Assembly: GCF_000325705.1 (NCBI RefSeq)
Contig: NC_019904.1
Coordinates: forward strand, 4,032,001-4,096,000
DNA from: Echinicola vietnamensis DSM 17526
GTDB taxonomy: Bacteria; Bacteroidota; Bacteroidia; Cytophagales; Cyclobacteriaceae
Direction: 5' to 3'
Length of the DNA: 64,000 nucleotides
Below the pieces are notes generated by a model. It did no database searches. It was not told the DNA's origin and was given only the letters and a program-made list of their open reading frames with translations. The position numbers were made by a program, and so were the translations under genes. Of this stretch, positions 1 through 9,465 are shown one piece after another. Each line of letters starts with the position of its first letter. Positions within the stretch are counted from its first letter, which is position 1.

Positions 1-401
1 ACTATGCTTATACTGATTCCGAAATTACCGATGATGAGCGTACCGGAGAGTTTTCTCAGGTGGGAAGTCCTGTGCCAGGATTTGCAAAACACGTAGCGAA
101 TGGTTGGTTGACTTACTCCATTCAAAGTGGCGTGTTGGAAGGATTGGGTGTATCTGCCGGGTTTACTTACCAAGCCGATAGAACCACATGGAACTGGCCA
201 GGAGATAACCAATTGGCCTTACCAAATTACTTCAAATTGGACGGTGGACTTTCGTGGGAAAACGATAACCTGACTATTCGGGCCAATGTATTTAACCTTT
301 TAAATGAGTATCTCTATTCTGGTTCTGCATATGCCACTTATTACTATTATCAGGCAGAAGCACCTAGAAATGCTCGTCTTAGTGTAGGCTTTAGATTCTA
401 G
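1..401 (+). CDS. TonB-dependent (siderophore-type) outer membrane receptor, C-terminal fragment
   Basis: The reading frame is open from the first bases of the window, so this is the 3' end of a longer gene. The visible 130 or so residues alternate short beta strands and loops and end in the sequence SVGFRF. A terminal aromatic residue after a strand is typical of outer membrane barrels. The pattern LDGGLSW, IRANVFNLLNEYLYSG and ARLSVGFRF matches the last strands of FhuA/FecA-like siderophore receptors. The family imports ferric complexes using energy from TonB-ExbBD. The genes that follow (Cys-motif protein, DUF4198 protein) fit an iron or metal uptake cluster. The plug domain and TonB box lie outside the window, so the substrate cannot be judged. 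Confidence 0.85.
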   Translation, partial: YAYTDSEITDDERTGEFSQVGSPVPGFAKHVANGWLTYSIQSGVLEGLGVSAGFTYQADRTTWNWPGDNQLALPNYFKLDGGLSWENDNLTIRANVFNLLNEYLYSGSAYATYYYYQAEAPRNARLSVGFRF

Positions 402-583
402 CCATTGGTCCTATCCTTTCTCTTGGTAAAGTTTGGAAAGGACAAGGCAATGCCATGGATTTAGAAATATAGAAAAACATTAAGTCCTGTATGGGGATGC
501 TCAGCGCAATCGGGTAACATGCAAGTAACTTGTGAGCTTTCCTATGACAGGCACCAATTGGGTTTTATCAAACTGAAGATGAC

Positions 584-907
584 ATGAATTACTGTAATCC
601 GGAAGTCATATTGATGAAGGACAATTTTATTCTGACCAGGTGTGAGCACTGTGGCAGAATAGGATTGATGTATGATCAGTGCATGTTGAGTTTTAACAGG
701 GTGGATTTTGGTGGATTTTGCCGGTATATAGATCAATTGTCCTTTGATGGTGACCACAGTCCATTTTATGATGGCGTGGACAGGATAGTGATCGAAACTT
801 ATCATATGGATATTCAGTTTACACTACTGGAGGAAGAATTTTATCGACTGAAAAGCCACCTTTATGACGCTCAAATGCAACTTCAGATTGATGATTTATT
901 GAAATAA
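584..907 (+). CDS. Conserved small Bacteroidota protein with CxxCG motif
   Basis: A 107-residue cytoplasmic protein with no signal peptide or membrane segment. Near residue 20 it carries C-E-H-C-G followed by RIGLMYDQCMLSF, so three cysteines and a histidine could bind a metal. I remember similar small proteins (annotated DUF6686-like) next to iron-uptake genes in Bacteroidota, but that family name is from memory and not checked. It lies 182 bp after the TonB receptor and 24 bp before the DUF4198 gene in the same direction, so the three may form one unit. The ATG at 584 is the only sensible start, because an ATG nine bases earlier runs straight into a stop. Function is unknown; a role linked to iron is inferred from neighbours only. 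Confidence 0.7.
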   Translation: MNYCNPEVILMKDNFILTRCEHCGRIGLMYDQCMLSFNRVDFGGFCRYIDQLSFDGDHSPFYDGVDRIVIETYHMDIQFTLLEEEFYRLKSHLYDAQMQLQIDDLLK

Positions 908-931
908 TCGTATTTAACAGACAATCAAAAG

Positions 932-1645
932 ATGAAAACAAAATTCAGTGTATTATTTGCTTTGGCCCTATTTGCTAACCTTGGTTGGGCAATGGCGCAT
1001 GCCTTGTGGATTGAAACAGCGACAAAAGGGAAGAAAGGCCAAGAACAAGAAGTGAAAATTTATTATGGAGAATATGGTGAGGGCGTGATCGAAAAGGTGG
1101 ATGACTGGTATTCCGATGTGAAGGACTTCGAGCTATGGGTAATTGACCCGGCAGGAAACAAGACCTTGTTGGAGACTGAAGGAGATGAAGAGTATTTCAC
1201 AGCCTATTTTACCCCCGAAATGGATGGTGTTTACCGTTTGCAGATTGGCCATTCAGCAAAAGACTTGGGAGGAGAATATATTTATCAGTTTAATACCGCC
1301 TCACAGGTATGGGTAGGAAATGCCAAAGAAACTACTGTGGAAGGACCTAAAACCGATCTGGCTTTGGTGTTGACTTCCCCTGATAAGGGAGGCCTGAAAA
1401 ACCCGCTGCACTTTAAAGTTCTTTTCAAGGGAGAAGCGAAAGAAGGGGTGACCGTAGCCGTAGATGGTCCTACAGGTTGGTCAAAGGAGTATGTAACTGA
1501 TGTCAATGGCGAAATCGTCGTGGATACTCCTTGGAAGGGACAGTACATCGTGGAAGCAGTAGATACCGAAGAAACTTCCGGAGAGCATTATGGTTCACCC
1601 TACGAATTTATCTGGCGATGTGCCACCCAAAGCATTAAAAAATAG
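932..1645 (+). CDS. DUF4198-type periplasmic metal-uptake accessory protein
   Basis: A 237-residue exported protein. A signal peptide covers about residues 1-22 (LFALALFANLGWAMAHA), and the mature protein begins with the HALWIET stretch typical of DUF4198 (annotated NikM-like or cobalt/nickel/iron transport accessory). It is acidic and predicted to be all-beta: an N-terminal beta-sandwich (about 22-130) and a second Ig-like part (about 140-225) with GVTVAVDGPTGWSKEYVTDVNGEI. In Bacteroidota and Proteobacteria such proteins are often encoded beside TonB receptors, as here. A strong terminator follows 36 bp after the stop. Ligand and direct role are unknown. Confidence 0.75.
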   Translation: MKTKFSVLFALALFANLGWAMAHALWIETATKGKKGQEQEVKIYYGEYGEGVIEKVDDWYSDVKDFELWVIDPAGNKTLLETEGDEEYFTAYFTPEMDGVYRLQIGHSAKDLGGEYIYQFNTASQVWVGNAKETTVEGPKTDLALVLTSPDKGGLKNPLHFKVLFKGEAKEGVTVAVDGPTGWSKEYVTDVNGEIVVDTPWKGQYIVEAVDTEETSGEHYGSPYEFIWRCATQSIKK

Positions 1646-1680
1646 GTTTGTAATTTTTTGATCTGACTGACTAATAGCCA

Positions 1681-1720
1681 CCCCGTTAGCTTACCATAAG
1701 GGTAAGCTGGCGGGGACTTT
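1681..1720 (+). terminator. Rho-independent terminator after the DUF4198 gene
   Basis: A 15-bp stem (1681-1695 with 1701-1715, two G-U pairs) has a 5-base loop ATAAG and is followed by ACTTTTCTT. It ends the rightward iron cluster and separates it from the leftward kinase gene. Confidence 0.8.
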
Positions 1721-1756
1721 TCTTGTACTTATCACCCGGTGCTGTTTGTTGGGGCG

Positions 1757-2887
1757 TTATTGTGAGAGTTGGGAGAGTACCCTGGCCAAAGCCCTTCTGT
1801 TAAAGGGTTTTCTTAAAACGGCATCAAACCCCATTCGCAGAATCTCATCTTTACTGTTCTCAGAGGCGGTCATGCACACAAATGCTCCCGGATGCTTTTC
1901 TTTTTCTTTTAGGTATTTTAGCAAATCTGCTCCGTCTGTTTCTCCCAGCACCAGATCGATGAAAATCAAATCCGGATGAACCTCTTGAAGGTGGTTGAGG
2001 GCACTGTTGAAAGAAGAGGATATTTTGACAGCTATCGCTTCTTTTTCGAGCATACCAGCGGTGATTTTTTGGATGAGGGGATCGTCATCCACTAGCAGGG
2101 CACTTTTCCCTCCAAATTGGTGGGTAAGTTGTTTCTTTTGATGAACGGGCGTTTCGTCGGTAGGCGCCAGCACTAAGTCAAAATAAAAAATGGCACCTTT
2201 ACCGGCAGGGCGTGGCTTTGACAATTTTAGCTCACTTCCCATATTGTGTAGAATCATATTGGAGATGGTCAATCCAAGGCCCGTACCGTTATGATTGTTG
2301 TTTTCAGAAGATTGCCCGTAAGCTTCGAAAATACTGTCCTCTTCACCTTCTGGAATCCCAGCACCTGTATCTTCCACAGTAAATCTATAGGTGGGGTTTT
2401 CCTGATCATTCTGAGAGGGGAGTTGTTGACACTCCAGCCGAATATACCCTGTATGGGTGAATTTTAAGGCGTTATTGATCAAGTTTGAGAGTACTTGTTT
2501 TAATCTTAATATATCCACCAAAACATGTCCGGATTCCACGTTTATGGAAACGTCCAAGTCCAGTGACTTTTGGTTGGCTAATGGTGCGAAAAGTACTTTT
2601 AGTTCATGAAGTATGGTCGGTAAACTGGCTGCTTTGAGTTTTATGTCAAAGGCAGCACTTTTAAGTTTGGAGTAATCCAGCACATCATTAATTAAATTCA
2701 TCAAAATCCTTTCAGTATGGATCAGGTGGTCCACCAGTGATTTTTGATCCGCTGAAAGGGCTGTGTCTTGAAGTTGCTCCGTTAGACCAATGATGCCGTG
2801 AAGAGGTGTCCTTATCTCATGACTGACCAGAGAAAGAAGTTTCAGTTTGTCGGTATTTTTTTTCGAATTAAAGTCTTCTTTATTCAT
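1757..2887 (-). CDS. Soluble hybrid histidine kinase with C-terminal receiver domain
   Basis: 376 residues with no membrane segment and almost no sensor region. The dimerisation/phosphoacceptor helix starts at once with SLVSHEIRTPLHG, with His23 as phosphoacceptor. The ATPase domain follows: N box around NLINNALKFTH (135-145), DTGAGIPE (173-180) and GTGLGLTISN (201-210). A receiver domain covers about 262-375, with acidic pocket D267-D269, phosphoacceptor D311, T340 and K360. The protein therefore resembles the catalytic half of a larger hybrid kinase. The sensing input must come from a partner protein or a ligand bound elsewhere. There is no response regulator or DNA-binding gene next to it. 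A possible alternative is that it acts as a phosphorelay node. Confidence 0.9.
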   Translation of the reverse strand: MNKEDFNSKKNTDKLKLLSLVSHEIRTPLHGIIGLTEQLQDTALSADQKSLVDHLIHTERILMNLINDVLDYSKLKSAAFDIKLKAASLPTILHELKVLFAPLANQKSLDLDVSINVESGHVLVDILRLKQVLSNLINNALKFTHTGYIRLECQQLPSQNDQENPTYRFTVEDTGAGIPEGEEDSIFEAYGQSSENNNHNGTGLGLTISNMILHNMGSELKLSKPRPAGKGAIFYFDLVLAPTDETPVHQKKQLTHQFGGKSALLVDDDPLIQKITAGMLEKEAIAVKISSSFNSALNHLQEVHPDLIFIDLVLGETDGADLLKYLKEKEKHPGAFVCMTASENSKDEILRMGFDAVLRKPFNRRALARVLSQLSQ

Positions 2888-3364
2888 TCAAATCTTACGG
2901 TTTATAGGTTAATCCGGAAAAAACCCTTTGAATGCTTTTAATCGGGTTAATGATGATTATCCATTTGGTGAAATGAATAATTTATGTTTAACGATTTGTG
3001 ATTCTGTTGATTATCCATATCCAAGTTGTAATAAAAAAGTTGATTTACCACGCGATTAATTCATTTTTATAGTGTTTAAAGTCAAGCTATAGCCAGACAA
3101 TAAGGCATACTTTCTAAGGTACCTGCGAGCATTCGATTACTTAAATATGTGGTGAGTGATTTTGCAATTTGGTATATTTAAAAAAAAACCTAAAAAGGAT
3201 AGGCATAAAATGATGTACTTTGGATGAATTAAAAAAAACATGTTATCATGACGTTAATTATTTTCGATTTAAATGATAAGAGGTTGAAAAATTTTTATCT
3301 TCGAATCCTAACGAAATAATCATGTCCTGATTATTAAGACGTGTTTTAATAAAATTACTATTCC
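2888..3364. other. AT-rich intergenic region between divergent kinase and sulfatase genes
   Basis: 477 bp without a plausible gene. It is A+T rich and must hold the promoters of both divergent genes. Only near-matches to the -7 box are visible (for example TACTTTG around 3219), with no TTG at the right distance, so I do not assign promoters. Confidence 0.5.
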
Positions 3365-5428
3365 ATGTACGCTAAAGCCAAACCAAAAGCCCTTTTGCTA
3401 TTTTCCCTGTTCATCTCCCTATGGAGCAGTCCAGCCAAAGCCCAATCAGCAAAATCCCCAAACATTATTTTTGTTTTGGTGGATGATCTGGGGTACGGCG
3501 ATATTGGGGTGTTTTTCCAAAATGAGCGCAAGTCCAGAAATGACAGAAGTGAGCCTTGGATCATGACGCCACAGCTGGATAAGATGGCGCACGGAGGGGC
3601 TATGCTGACGGATCATTATACTGCAGCGCCTGTTTGTGCACCTTCTAGGGCTTCCATTTTGATGGGGGTAAACCAAGGGCATGCACACGTTCGCGATAAT
3701 CAATTCGACAAAGAAATTGGTGACAATTACACCATGGGGGCTGTATTGAAAGCAGCCGGCTATAAAACCATAGCAGTAGGTAAATGGGGACTACAAGGGG
3801 AGGAGGAAGGTCCTGACTGGCCGACTCATCCGCTGAAGGTCGGATTTGACGAGTATTTTGGTTATATCCGTCATCGAGATGGCCATGAGCATTATCCTGT
3901 GGAAGGTATTTACAGAGGAAGCACCGAGGTATATCATGATTATGAAACCGTTGAGGGATTAGATAAGTGTTACACGGGGGATCTGTTTACGGCCAAGGCA
4001 AAGGATTATATCATCAAGCATCGAGATAAATCCCCTAACCAACCATTTTTTATGTATTTGGCATATGATACTCCGCATGCGGTTTTAGAGCTTCCCACAC
4101 AAGAATATCCAGCCGGAGGAGGACTAAACGGTGGCATCCAATGGTTGGGAAAAGCAGGCGAAATGATCAATACTGCTTCCGGAGAAGTTGATTCATACGT
4201 TTATCCCGAATTTAGGCACGCTTCATATGATCATGATCGTAACAGTGCTACGCCGGAGGTCCCATGGCCAGATACTTATAAACGATATGCATCCGTAAAC
4301 CGGAGAATCGATGATCAGGTGGGGGATTTAATGAAATTGCTGGAAGATTTGGATATCGATGATAATACCCTAGTGGTATTTACTTCCGATAACGGCCCCT
4401 CTAGAGAATCCTATCTTCCGAAGGAATTCGCGCCGTATACACCAGAATTTTTTAACAATTTTGCCCATTTTGACGGCATAAAAAGGGACGTTTACGAAGG
4501 GGGGCTTAGGACCGCGACCATTGTTCACTGGCCGGCACGTATCAAAGGAGGCACGGTGATTTCTTCACCAAGTATTTCTTATGATTGGATGGCAACCTTT
4601 GCAGATGCAGCAGGTGCTTTTGTCCCTGTCAGAACGGACGGGGTGTCATTATTACCTTCTCTGACCGGTACGGGAAACCAGGAGCCCAGCAGCATTTATG
4701 TGGAATATGCCCAAGGAGGAAGTATTCCGAATTATGCTGAATTTCTGGAAGCCCATCAAGGCAGAAAGAGAGGGCAGATGCAAATGATCCGACAAGGGGA
4801 TATGGTCGGAGTGCGTTACGATATCCAAGGACAGGATGATGATTTTGAAATTTATGATGTGACGAAAGATCCACAGCAGGGAGTTGACCTTTCAGACCAG
4901 CGTCCAGCCTTACAGGCAGGTTTCAAGACAGCTGCATTGCGCCATCGCATTAGCGATCCTGCAGCCCCTAGACCTTACGATGAGAGTTTGGTTCCCTCCA
5001 TAGAAGTGGGGAATCCTCAAGAAGGCCTGACCGTAAAAACCTATGCAATCAACAGCTCTTGGATTCCAAAACTACATGAGCAGCCTCTTACTCAGAAAGC
5101 GGTGAAAAGTCCATCATTCAGGGAAGTACCCAATAGGGGCAATTTGGTGGTTTGGCAAGGGTATGTAGATGTTCCTACAGCGGGTAAATACACCTTTTCA
5201 GCCGATAGAGGAACGAGTCACTTTTTCATGAGGATTCATGATATAGGGGTGTTGGATGGGAATTTTGATCTAAATAGCATTCCGAAAGGCACTGTTTACC
5301 TAGCAAAGGGCATGCATCCGGTCAAGATTTATTGTATGAGGCAAAGTGAAGATGCCTCACTTAAGCTTTTTTGGGCCTATGGCGAAGATGAAAAAAATGA
5401 AATTCCGGCGAAGGCATGGTACCGGTGA
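3365..5428 (+). CDS. Secreted arylsulfatase-family sulfatase with C-terminal PA14-like domain
   Basis: 687 residues. A signal peptide is at 1-26 (LLLFSLFISLWSSPAKAQ). The sulfatase fold begins with PNIIFVLVDDLGYGDIG; D40/D41 are calcium ligands. The active-site motif CAPSR sits at 91-95, so Cys91 should be converted to formylglycine by a sulfatase-maturing enzyme, which is not in this window. Later motifs include AVGKWGLQG and FTSDNGPS. After about residue 540 comes an extra beta-rich module (WQGYVDVPTAGKYTF...LKLFWAYG) that resembles PA14 or a related carbohydrate-binding sandwich. The family hydrolyses sulfate esters, often of sulfated polysaccharides from algae or host glycans. The gene stands alone between a kinase and metY, so the substrate is unknown. 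Confidence 0.9.
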   Translation: MYAKAKPKALLLFSLFISLWSSPAKAQSAKSPNIIFVLVDDLGYGDIGVFFQNERKSRNDRSEPWIMTPQLDKMAHGGAMLTDHYTAAPVCAPSRASILMGVNQGHAHVRDNQFDKEIGDNYTMGAVLKAAGYKTIAVGKWGLQGEEEGPDWPTHPLKVGFDEYFGYIRHRDGHEHYPVEGIYRGSTEVYHDYETVEGLDKCYTGDLFTAKAKDYIIKHRDKSPNQPFFMYLAYDTPHAVLELPTQEYPAGGGLNGGIQWLGKAGEMINTASGEVDSYVYPEFRHASYDHDRNSATPEVPWPDTYKRYASVNRRIDDQVGDLMKLLEDLDIDDNTLVVFTSDNGPSRESYLPKEFAPYTPEFFNNFAHFDGIKRDVYEGGLRTATIVHWPARIKGGTVISSPSISYDWMATFADAAGAFVPVRTDGVSLLPSLTGTGNQEPSSIYVEYAQGGSIPNYAEFLEAHQGRKRGQMQMIRQGDMVGVRYDIQGQDDDFEIYDVTKDPQQGVDLSDQRPALQAGFKTAALRHRISDPAAPRPYDESLVPSIEVGNPQEGLTVKTYAINSSWIPKLHEQPLTQKAVKSPSFREVPNRGNLVVWQGYVDVPTAGKYTFSADRGTSHFFMRIHDIGVLDGNFDLNSIPKGTVYLAKGMHPVKIYCMRQSEDASLKLFWAYGEDEKNEIPAKAWYR

Positions 5429-5499
5429 GGATGGAAAATAGGACATGAAATCTTAGGATAATTAGGCGGTAATAGTGATAGAAATACGAGTGTTATTGT

Positions 5500-5543
5500 T
5501 ATTTTTGATTAGTTATAACTGGATAAAGAAGGGCTTTGTCCAG
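5500..5543 (+). promoter_or_regulatory. Possible metY promoter -7 box and leader hairpin
   Basis: TATTTTTG at 5500-5507 matches the -7 box TAnnTTTG, but no TTG lies about 20 bp upstream. A 10-bp hairpin (5519-5528 with 5534-5543, one G-U pair) follows. It could be a weak terminator of the sulfatase gene or a leader structure for metY. No known S-box or SAM-riboswitch pattern was recognised. Confidence 0.3.
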
Positions 5544-5557
5544 CAATAAAATTCTAA

Positions 5558-6886
<1,329 letters not shown>

Positions 6887-6900
6887 ATGATTTTGATTGG

Positions 6901-7027
6901 AGCTGTCTCATATGATAAGTCTTAGCTACAGTCGCGAACGGCTGTGGGAAGGATGCATGGAATGGCTAGCCTTAAGTGATTAGGAGAAGGTTATTCCAAG
7001 GTCCGACTTGACGAATATGAGACAGCT
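6901..7027. repeat. 127-bp element bounded by 13-bp perfect inverted repeats
   Basis: The sequence AGCTGTCTCATAT at 6901-6913 is repeated exactly in inverse at 7015-7027. The 101 bp between can fold further (AAGTC with GACTT, GGAAT with ATTCC). Outside the right arm there is a T-run. The termini resemble the GGCTGTCTCA-type ends I remember for some insertion sequences, so a MITE-like remnant is possible. The structure may also serve as a metY terminator. No target-site duplication is seen. Confidence 0.45.
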
Positions 7028-7167
7028 TTTTTGTGTTTCGTTGTAAAAAGGACACAAATAATAAACGATTTATTCGGCCTTACCGTTTGAGTATATAGTT
7101 ATTGTCCTAAAAAGGACAAGGACATTTTAGCGATCAGTAATTGATTGATTTTATTCGATAAATCACC

Positions 7168-7530
7168 ATGGGCAAACAAAAAGTAATCGGAGCTTTAGGA
7201 GTATTCGCTGTACTGCTGATTACTTGTTTGGTTTTATGGAACAATTATTTTTTGAATAGTAGTGATCACGGTTTTCCTAAAAAAGAAACCGTAACGATCA
7301 CCGCTTGGAATAGTTATTCGCCTAAAGCTGTTAATTTACCAAAGCTCAATTATCACATAACAGTATCCAATGTAGACCATGGTCAAGAGACAGATTATGT
7401 TGCAGATAGTCTGGTATATGGCCTGAAGGAGCTAGAAAGACAGGTATTGGAAAGAGCTTACCTGTGTTCTTTGACGGCCATTCCCTTTGGCATAAAAGAA
7501 ATGATATTTCCTAGTCATTTTTTCTGGTAA
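7168..7530 (+). CDS. Small membrane-anchored protein of unknown function
   Basis: 120 residues with one N-terminal hydrophobic segment (about 5-26, VIGALGVFAVLLITCLVLW), then an exported soluble part. I do not recognise a family. It follows a pair of related short motifs (TAAAAAGGACA near 7044 and 7108). The C-terminal part (ERAYLCSLTAIPFGIKEMIFPSHFFW) looks atypical and may be the product of an old frameshift or truncation, because 270 bp without a clear gene follow. Whether it belongs with the next two genes is uncertain. Confidence 0.45.
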   Translation: MGKQKVIGALGVFAVLLITCLVLWNNYFLNSSDHGFPKKETVTITAWNSYSPKAVNLPKLNYHITVSNVDHGQETDYVADSLVYGLKELERQVLERAYLCSLTAIPFGIKEMIFPSHFFW

Positions 7531-7798
7531 AGTTTCCCTTTTACGACCTATAGCGCGGCTCTATTTTTAAGGAGAGGCGTGGAAATAAATTTCTTATCCG
7601 TAATCATATCTAAATATATCCAATAGGTCATCCTTGATCATTTGAAATTGCAGTAAAGTCAGGTGCAGCCATCAGCTTTTAGGTGAAGGCTCCAATCATG
7701 ATGGGGACAGGTGCATCCAACCCATTGCCTGGTGCAGCATTTTTCATTTGCTTGATGGTGTCTATTGGGGCAGTGTGGCTACCTATTATCCTATAAAC

Positions 7799-8311
7799 AT
7801 GTTAGATACCGTATCATTGGTATTTGTAGTGGTCATGATCATTGCATTTGCCATACCATTTGTAATACACCATAAAAAAAATACAAGAAGGCAAGCGCAG
7901 GCCAAAGCGCGAATGTCAGCATATGCTCGAATGCACAATTTATCTTTTCATTTCATGGAAATTTGGAGAAACCAGTACTTCCTGGGAATGGATGAGGAGA
8001 AATGTAAACTAGTTTACATAGAGGATATCGCTAAAGGAGATCCGTTCATCATTGATTTACATCATGTGAATGGGGTGCATGTGGATGAAAAATCAAGAAG
8101 GATAAAATCACAAGGGGATTCCAGAGGGCATAAAATAATTGATCAAATCGATTTGATTTTGGAAAGTGAAATTCCCGGGCAGCGGCAAAAAATAGAAATT
8201 TATGACGGAGAAAAATTTTCTTGTTTGATAAACGAACTCGTATTGGCCAACACATGGGAACAACGTATCCGACAAACCATTATCCAAAAATCCTTAAAAG
8301 TCCAAGAATGA
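7799..8311 (+). CDS. Single-pass membrane protein of unknown function
   Basis: 170 residues from the ATG at 7799. I prefer this to an in-frame start 51 bases upstream, because it puts the hydrophobic segment right at the N-terminus (VSLVFVVVMIIAFAIPFVIHHKK, about 4-26). This is followed by a cytoplasmic basic stretch (RRQAQAKARMSAYAR). The remainder is a small alpha/beta domain with FHFMEIWRNQYFLGMD and a C-terminal YDGEKFSCLINELVLANTW. Similar membrane-plus-cytoplasmic-domain proteins occur in Cytophagales, but I know no function. Its stop codon overlaps the start of the next gene (ATGA), so the two are translationally coupled. Confidence 0.65.
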   Translation: MLDTVSLVFVVVMIIAFAIPFVIHHKKNTRRQAQAKARMSAYARMHNLSFHFMEIWRNQYFLGMDEEKCKLVYIEDIAKGDPFIIDLHHVNGVHVDEKSRRIKSQGDSRGHKIIDQIDLILESEIPGQRQKIEIYDGEKFSCLINELVLANTWEQRIRQTIIQKSLKVQE

Positions 8312-8616
8312 TGAAGACGTTAATTTATGTTGAGAAAGAACAATTGCCGGGGATAAAATTAGCCCATTTTGAGGTGTTGAATACCCAAGAGGACGTCAAG
8401 CACCGAGATAAACAACTTATGAATGCCCTTACACTGGGCAATTTAGACCACTTAAAAGTGAAGCTTCACCTTTGCGATGCTGATATGAACCATCTATTGG
8501 TGGAAACTACAGTTTGGGCGGTGACGGATACACGAGTATGTTTGAAGGGGAACATAAATATTCCCAAGAAAGCTATTTTACAGGTAGAAATTAATGAGTT
8601 ACTCATACAAAATTAA
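8308..8616 (+). CDS. Hypothetical protein coupled to upstream membrane protein
   Basis: 102 residues from ATG ATG AAG at 8308, overlapping the previous stop by four bases (ATGA). A longer in-frame start at 8221 is possible but would overlap the upstream gene by 91 bp. The protein is soluble with beta-strand character (HLKVKLHLCDADMNHLLVETTVWAVTDTRVCLKGNINIPKKAILQVEI). No family is recognised. Coupling to the membrane protein suggests a shared role. A bidirectional terminator follows. Confidence 0.65.
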   Translation: MMKTLIYVEKEQLPGIKLAHFEVLNTQEDVKHRDKQLMNALTLGNLDHLKVKLHLCDADMNHLLVETTVWAVTDTRVCLKGNINIPKKAILQVEINELLIQN

Positions 8617-8663
8617 GCCCTTTATGCAATTTGGCGCGAGGGCCACGAGTTAGGGCTCACAAT

Positions 8664-8701
8664 AAAAGCACTGGTATGAAAATGCATTACCAGTGCTTTT
8701 T
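8664..8701. terminator. Bidirectional terminator between convergent genes
   Basis: A 13-bp perfect stem, AAAAGCACTGGTA with TACCAGTGCTTTT, has an 11-base loop, an A-run before it and a T-run after it. It serves both the rightward gene ending at 8616 and the leftward sigma-factor gene whose stop codon abuts it. Confidence 0.85.
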
Positions 8702-9228
8702 TAGTTCATTTCTTGTCGGATCATTGCTTTAGCTTTGATCAGTTGATTTTTTACGGTATTGACAGAAATGGCCAGTTCCTCTGCGATCTGCTGATAGGAT
8801 TTTTTCTCGAAAATATTCATGTGAAGGACCTGCTTTCGTTTAGGCGAGAGCTGACTTATAAGGCCTTCTAGTTGTTCGAGTTGAAGCTCTTGCTGTTCTT
8901 TTTCTTCTTTGCTGGCCACCTGTACATTTACCCAAAATTGTTCTTTGAGTTTATGGTCTTTTTTTACTGCTTTGAAATAATCAAAGATTTCATTTTTCAC
9001 GGCCGTAAAAATGTACGAGCTAAAATTCATGTCAGGGTTGATTTTATCTTGCCTGCAAATGATCTTGGTAAAGACTTCTTGGAAGATATTTTCCGCTTCT
9101 ACTTCATCTTTTAAAATAGATATGGCAAAACGGAGTACAGGGGTTCTATAATATCGATAGATATAATCCGTGGCTTCTTGATCACCTTGTATAAAGCTTA
9201 ATAGGATGTGTTTGTCGGGTTGGTTCAT
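8701..9228 (-). CDS. ECF-type RNA polymerase sigma factor
   Basis: 175 residues. Region 2 runs about 10-85 (YIYRYYRTPVLRFAISIL, EAENIFQEVFTKI, NFSSYIFTAVKNEIFDYFK). Region 4 runs about 115-170 (LISQLSPKRKQVLHMNIFEKKSYQQIAEELAISVNTVKNQLIKAKAMIRQ), with the helix-turn-helix in the second half. This is the Bacteroidota type that normally pairs with a FecR anti-sigma factor and a SusC receptor. No anti-sigma gene adjoins it; the nearest FecR is at 18993, about 9.8 kb away. It may serve that system or another one. Its target promoters are unknown. Confidence 0.92.
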   Translation of the reverse strand: MNQPDKHILLSFIQGDQEATDYIYRYYRTPVLRFAISILKDEVEAENIFQEVFTKIICRQDKINPDMNFSSYIFTAVKNEIFDYFKAVKKDHKLKEQFWVNVQVASKEEKEQQELQLEQLEGLISQLSPKRKQVLHMNIFEKKSYQQIAEELAISVNTVKNQLIKAKAMIRQEMN

Positions 9229-9465
9229 GACGAAATCTGTTTATCTCAACAGATTAAATTTCACGCTTTATATGGTAATGTTTTTCGTAAAACGCGTATT
9301 AAAAACCTCAATTTGCGACGGAGTGAGAAGTGTTACCGGTTGATTTTTAGATGGTTAATTTATTGTTAAGGATTGATGTGATGGATAATGATTGCTTTAT
9401 GTAGACAATAGCCTAATGCTTAAAAATGAAGTATTAAAGGTGTTTATTCATCAAAACGTTAAATA

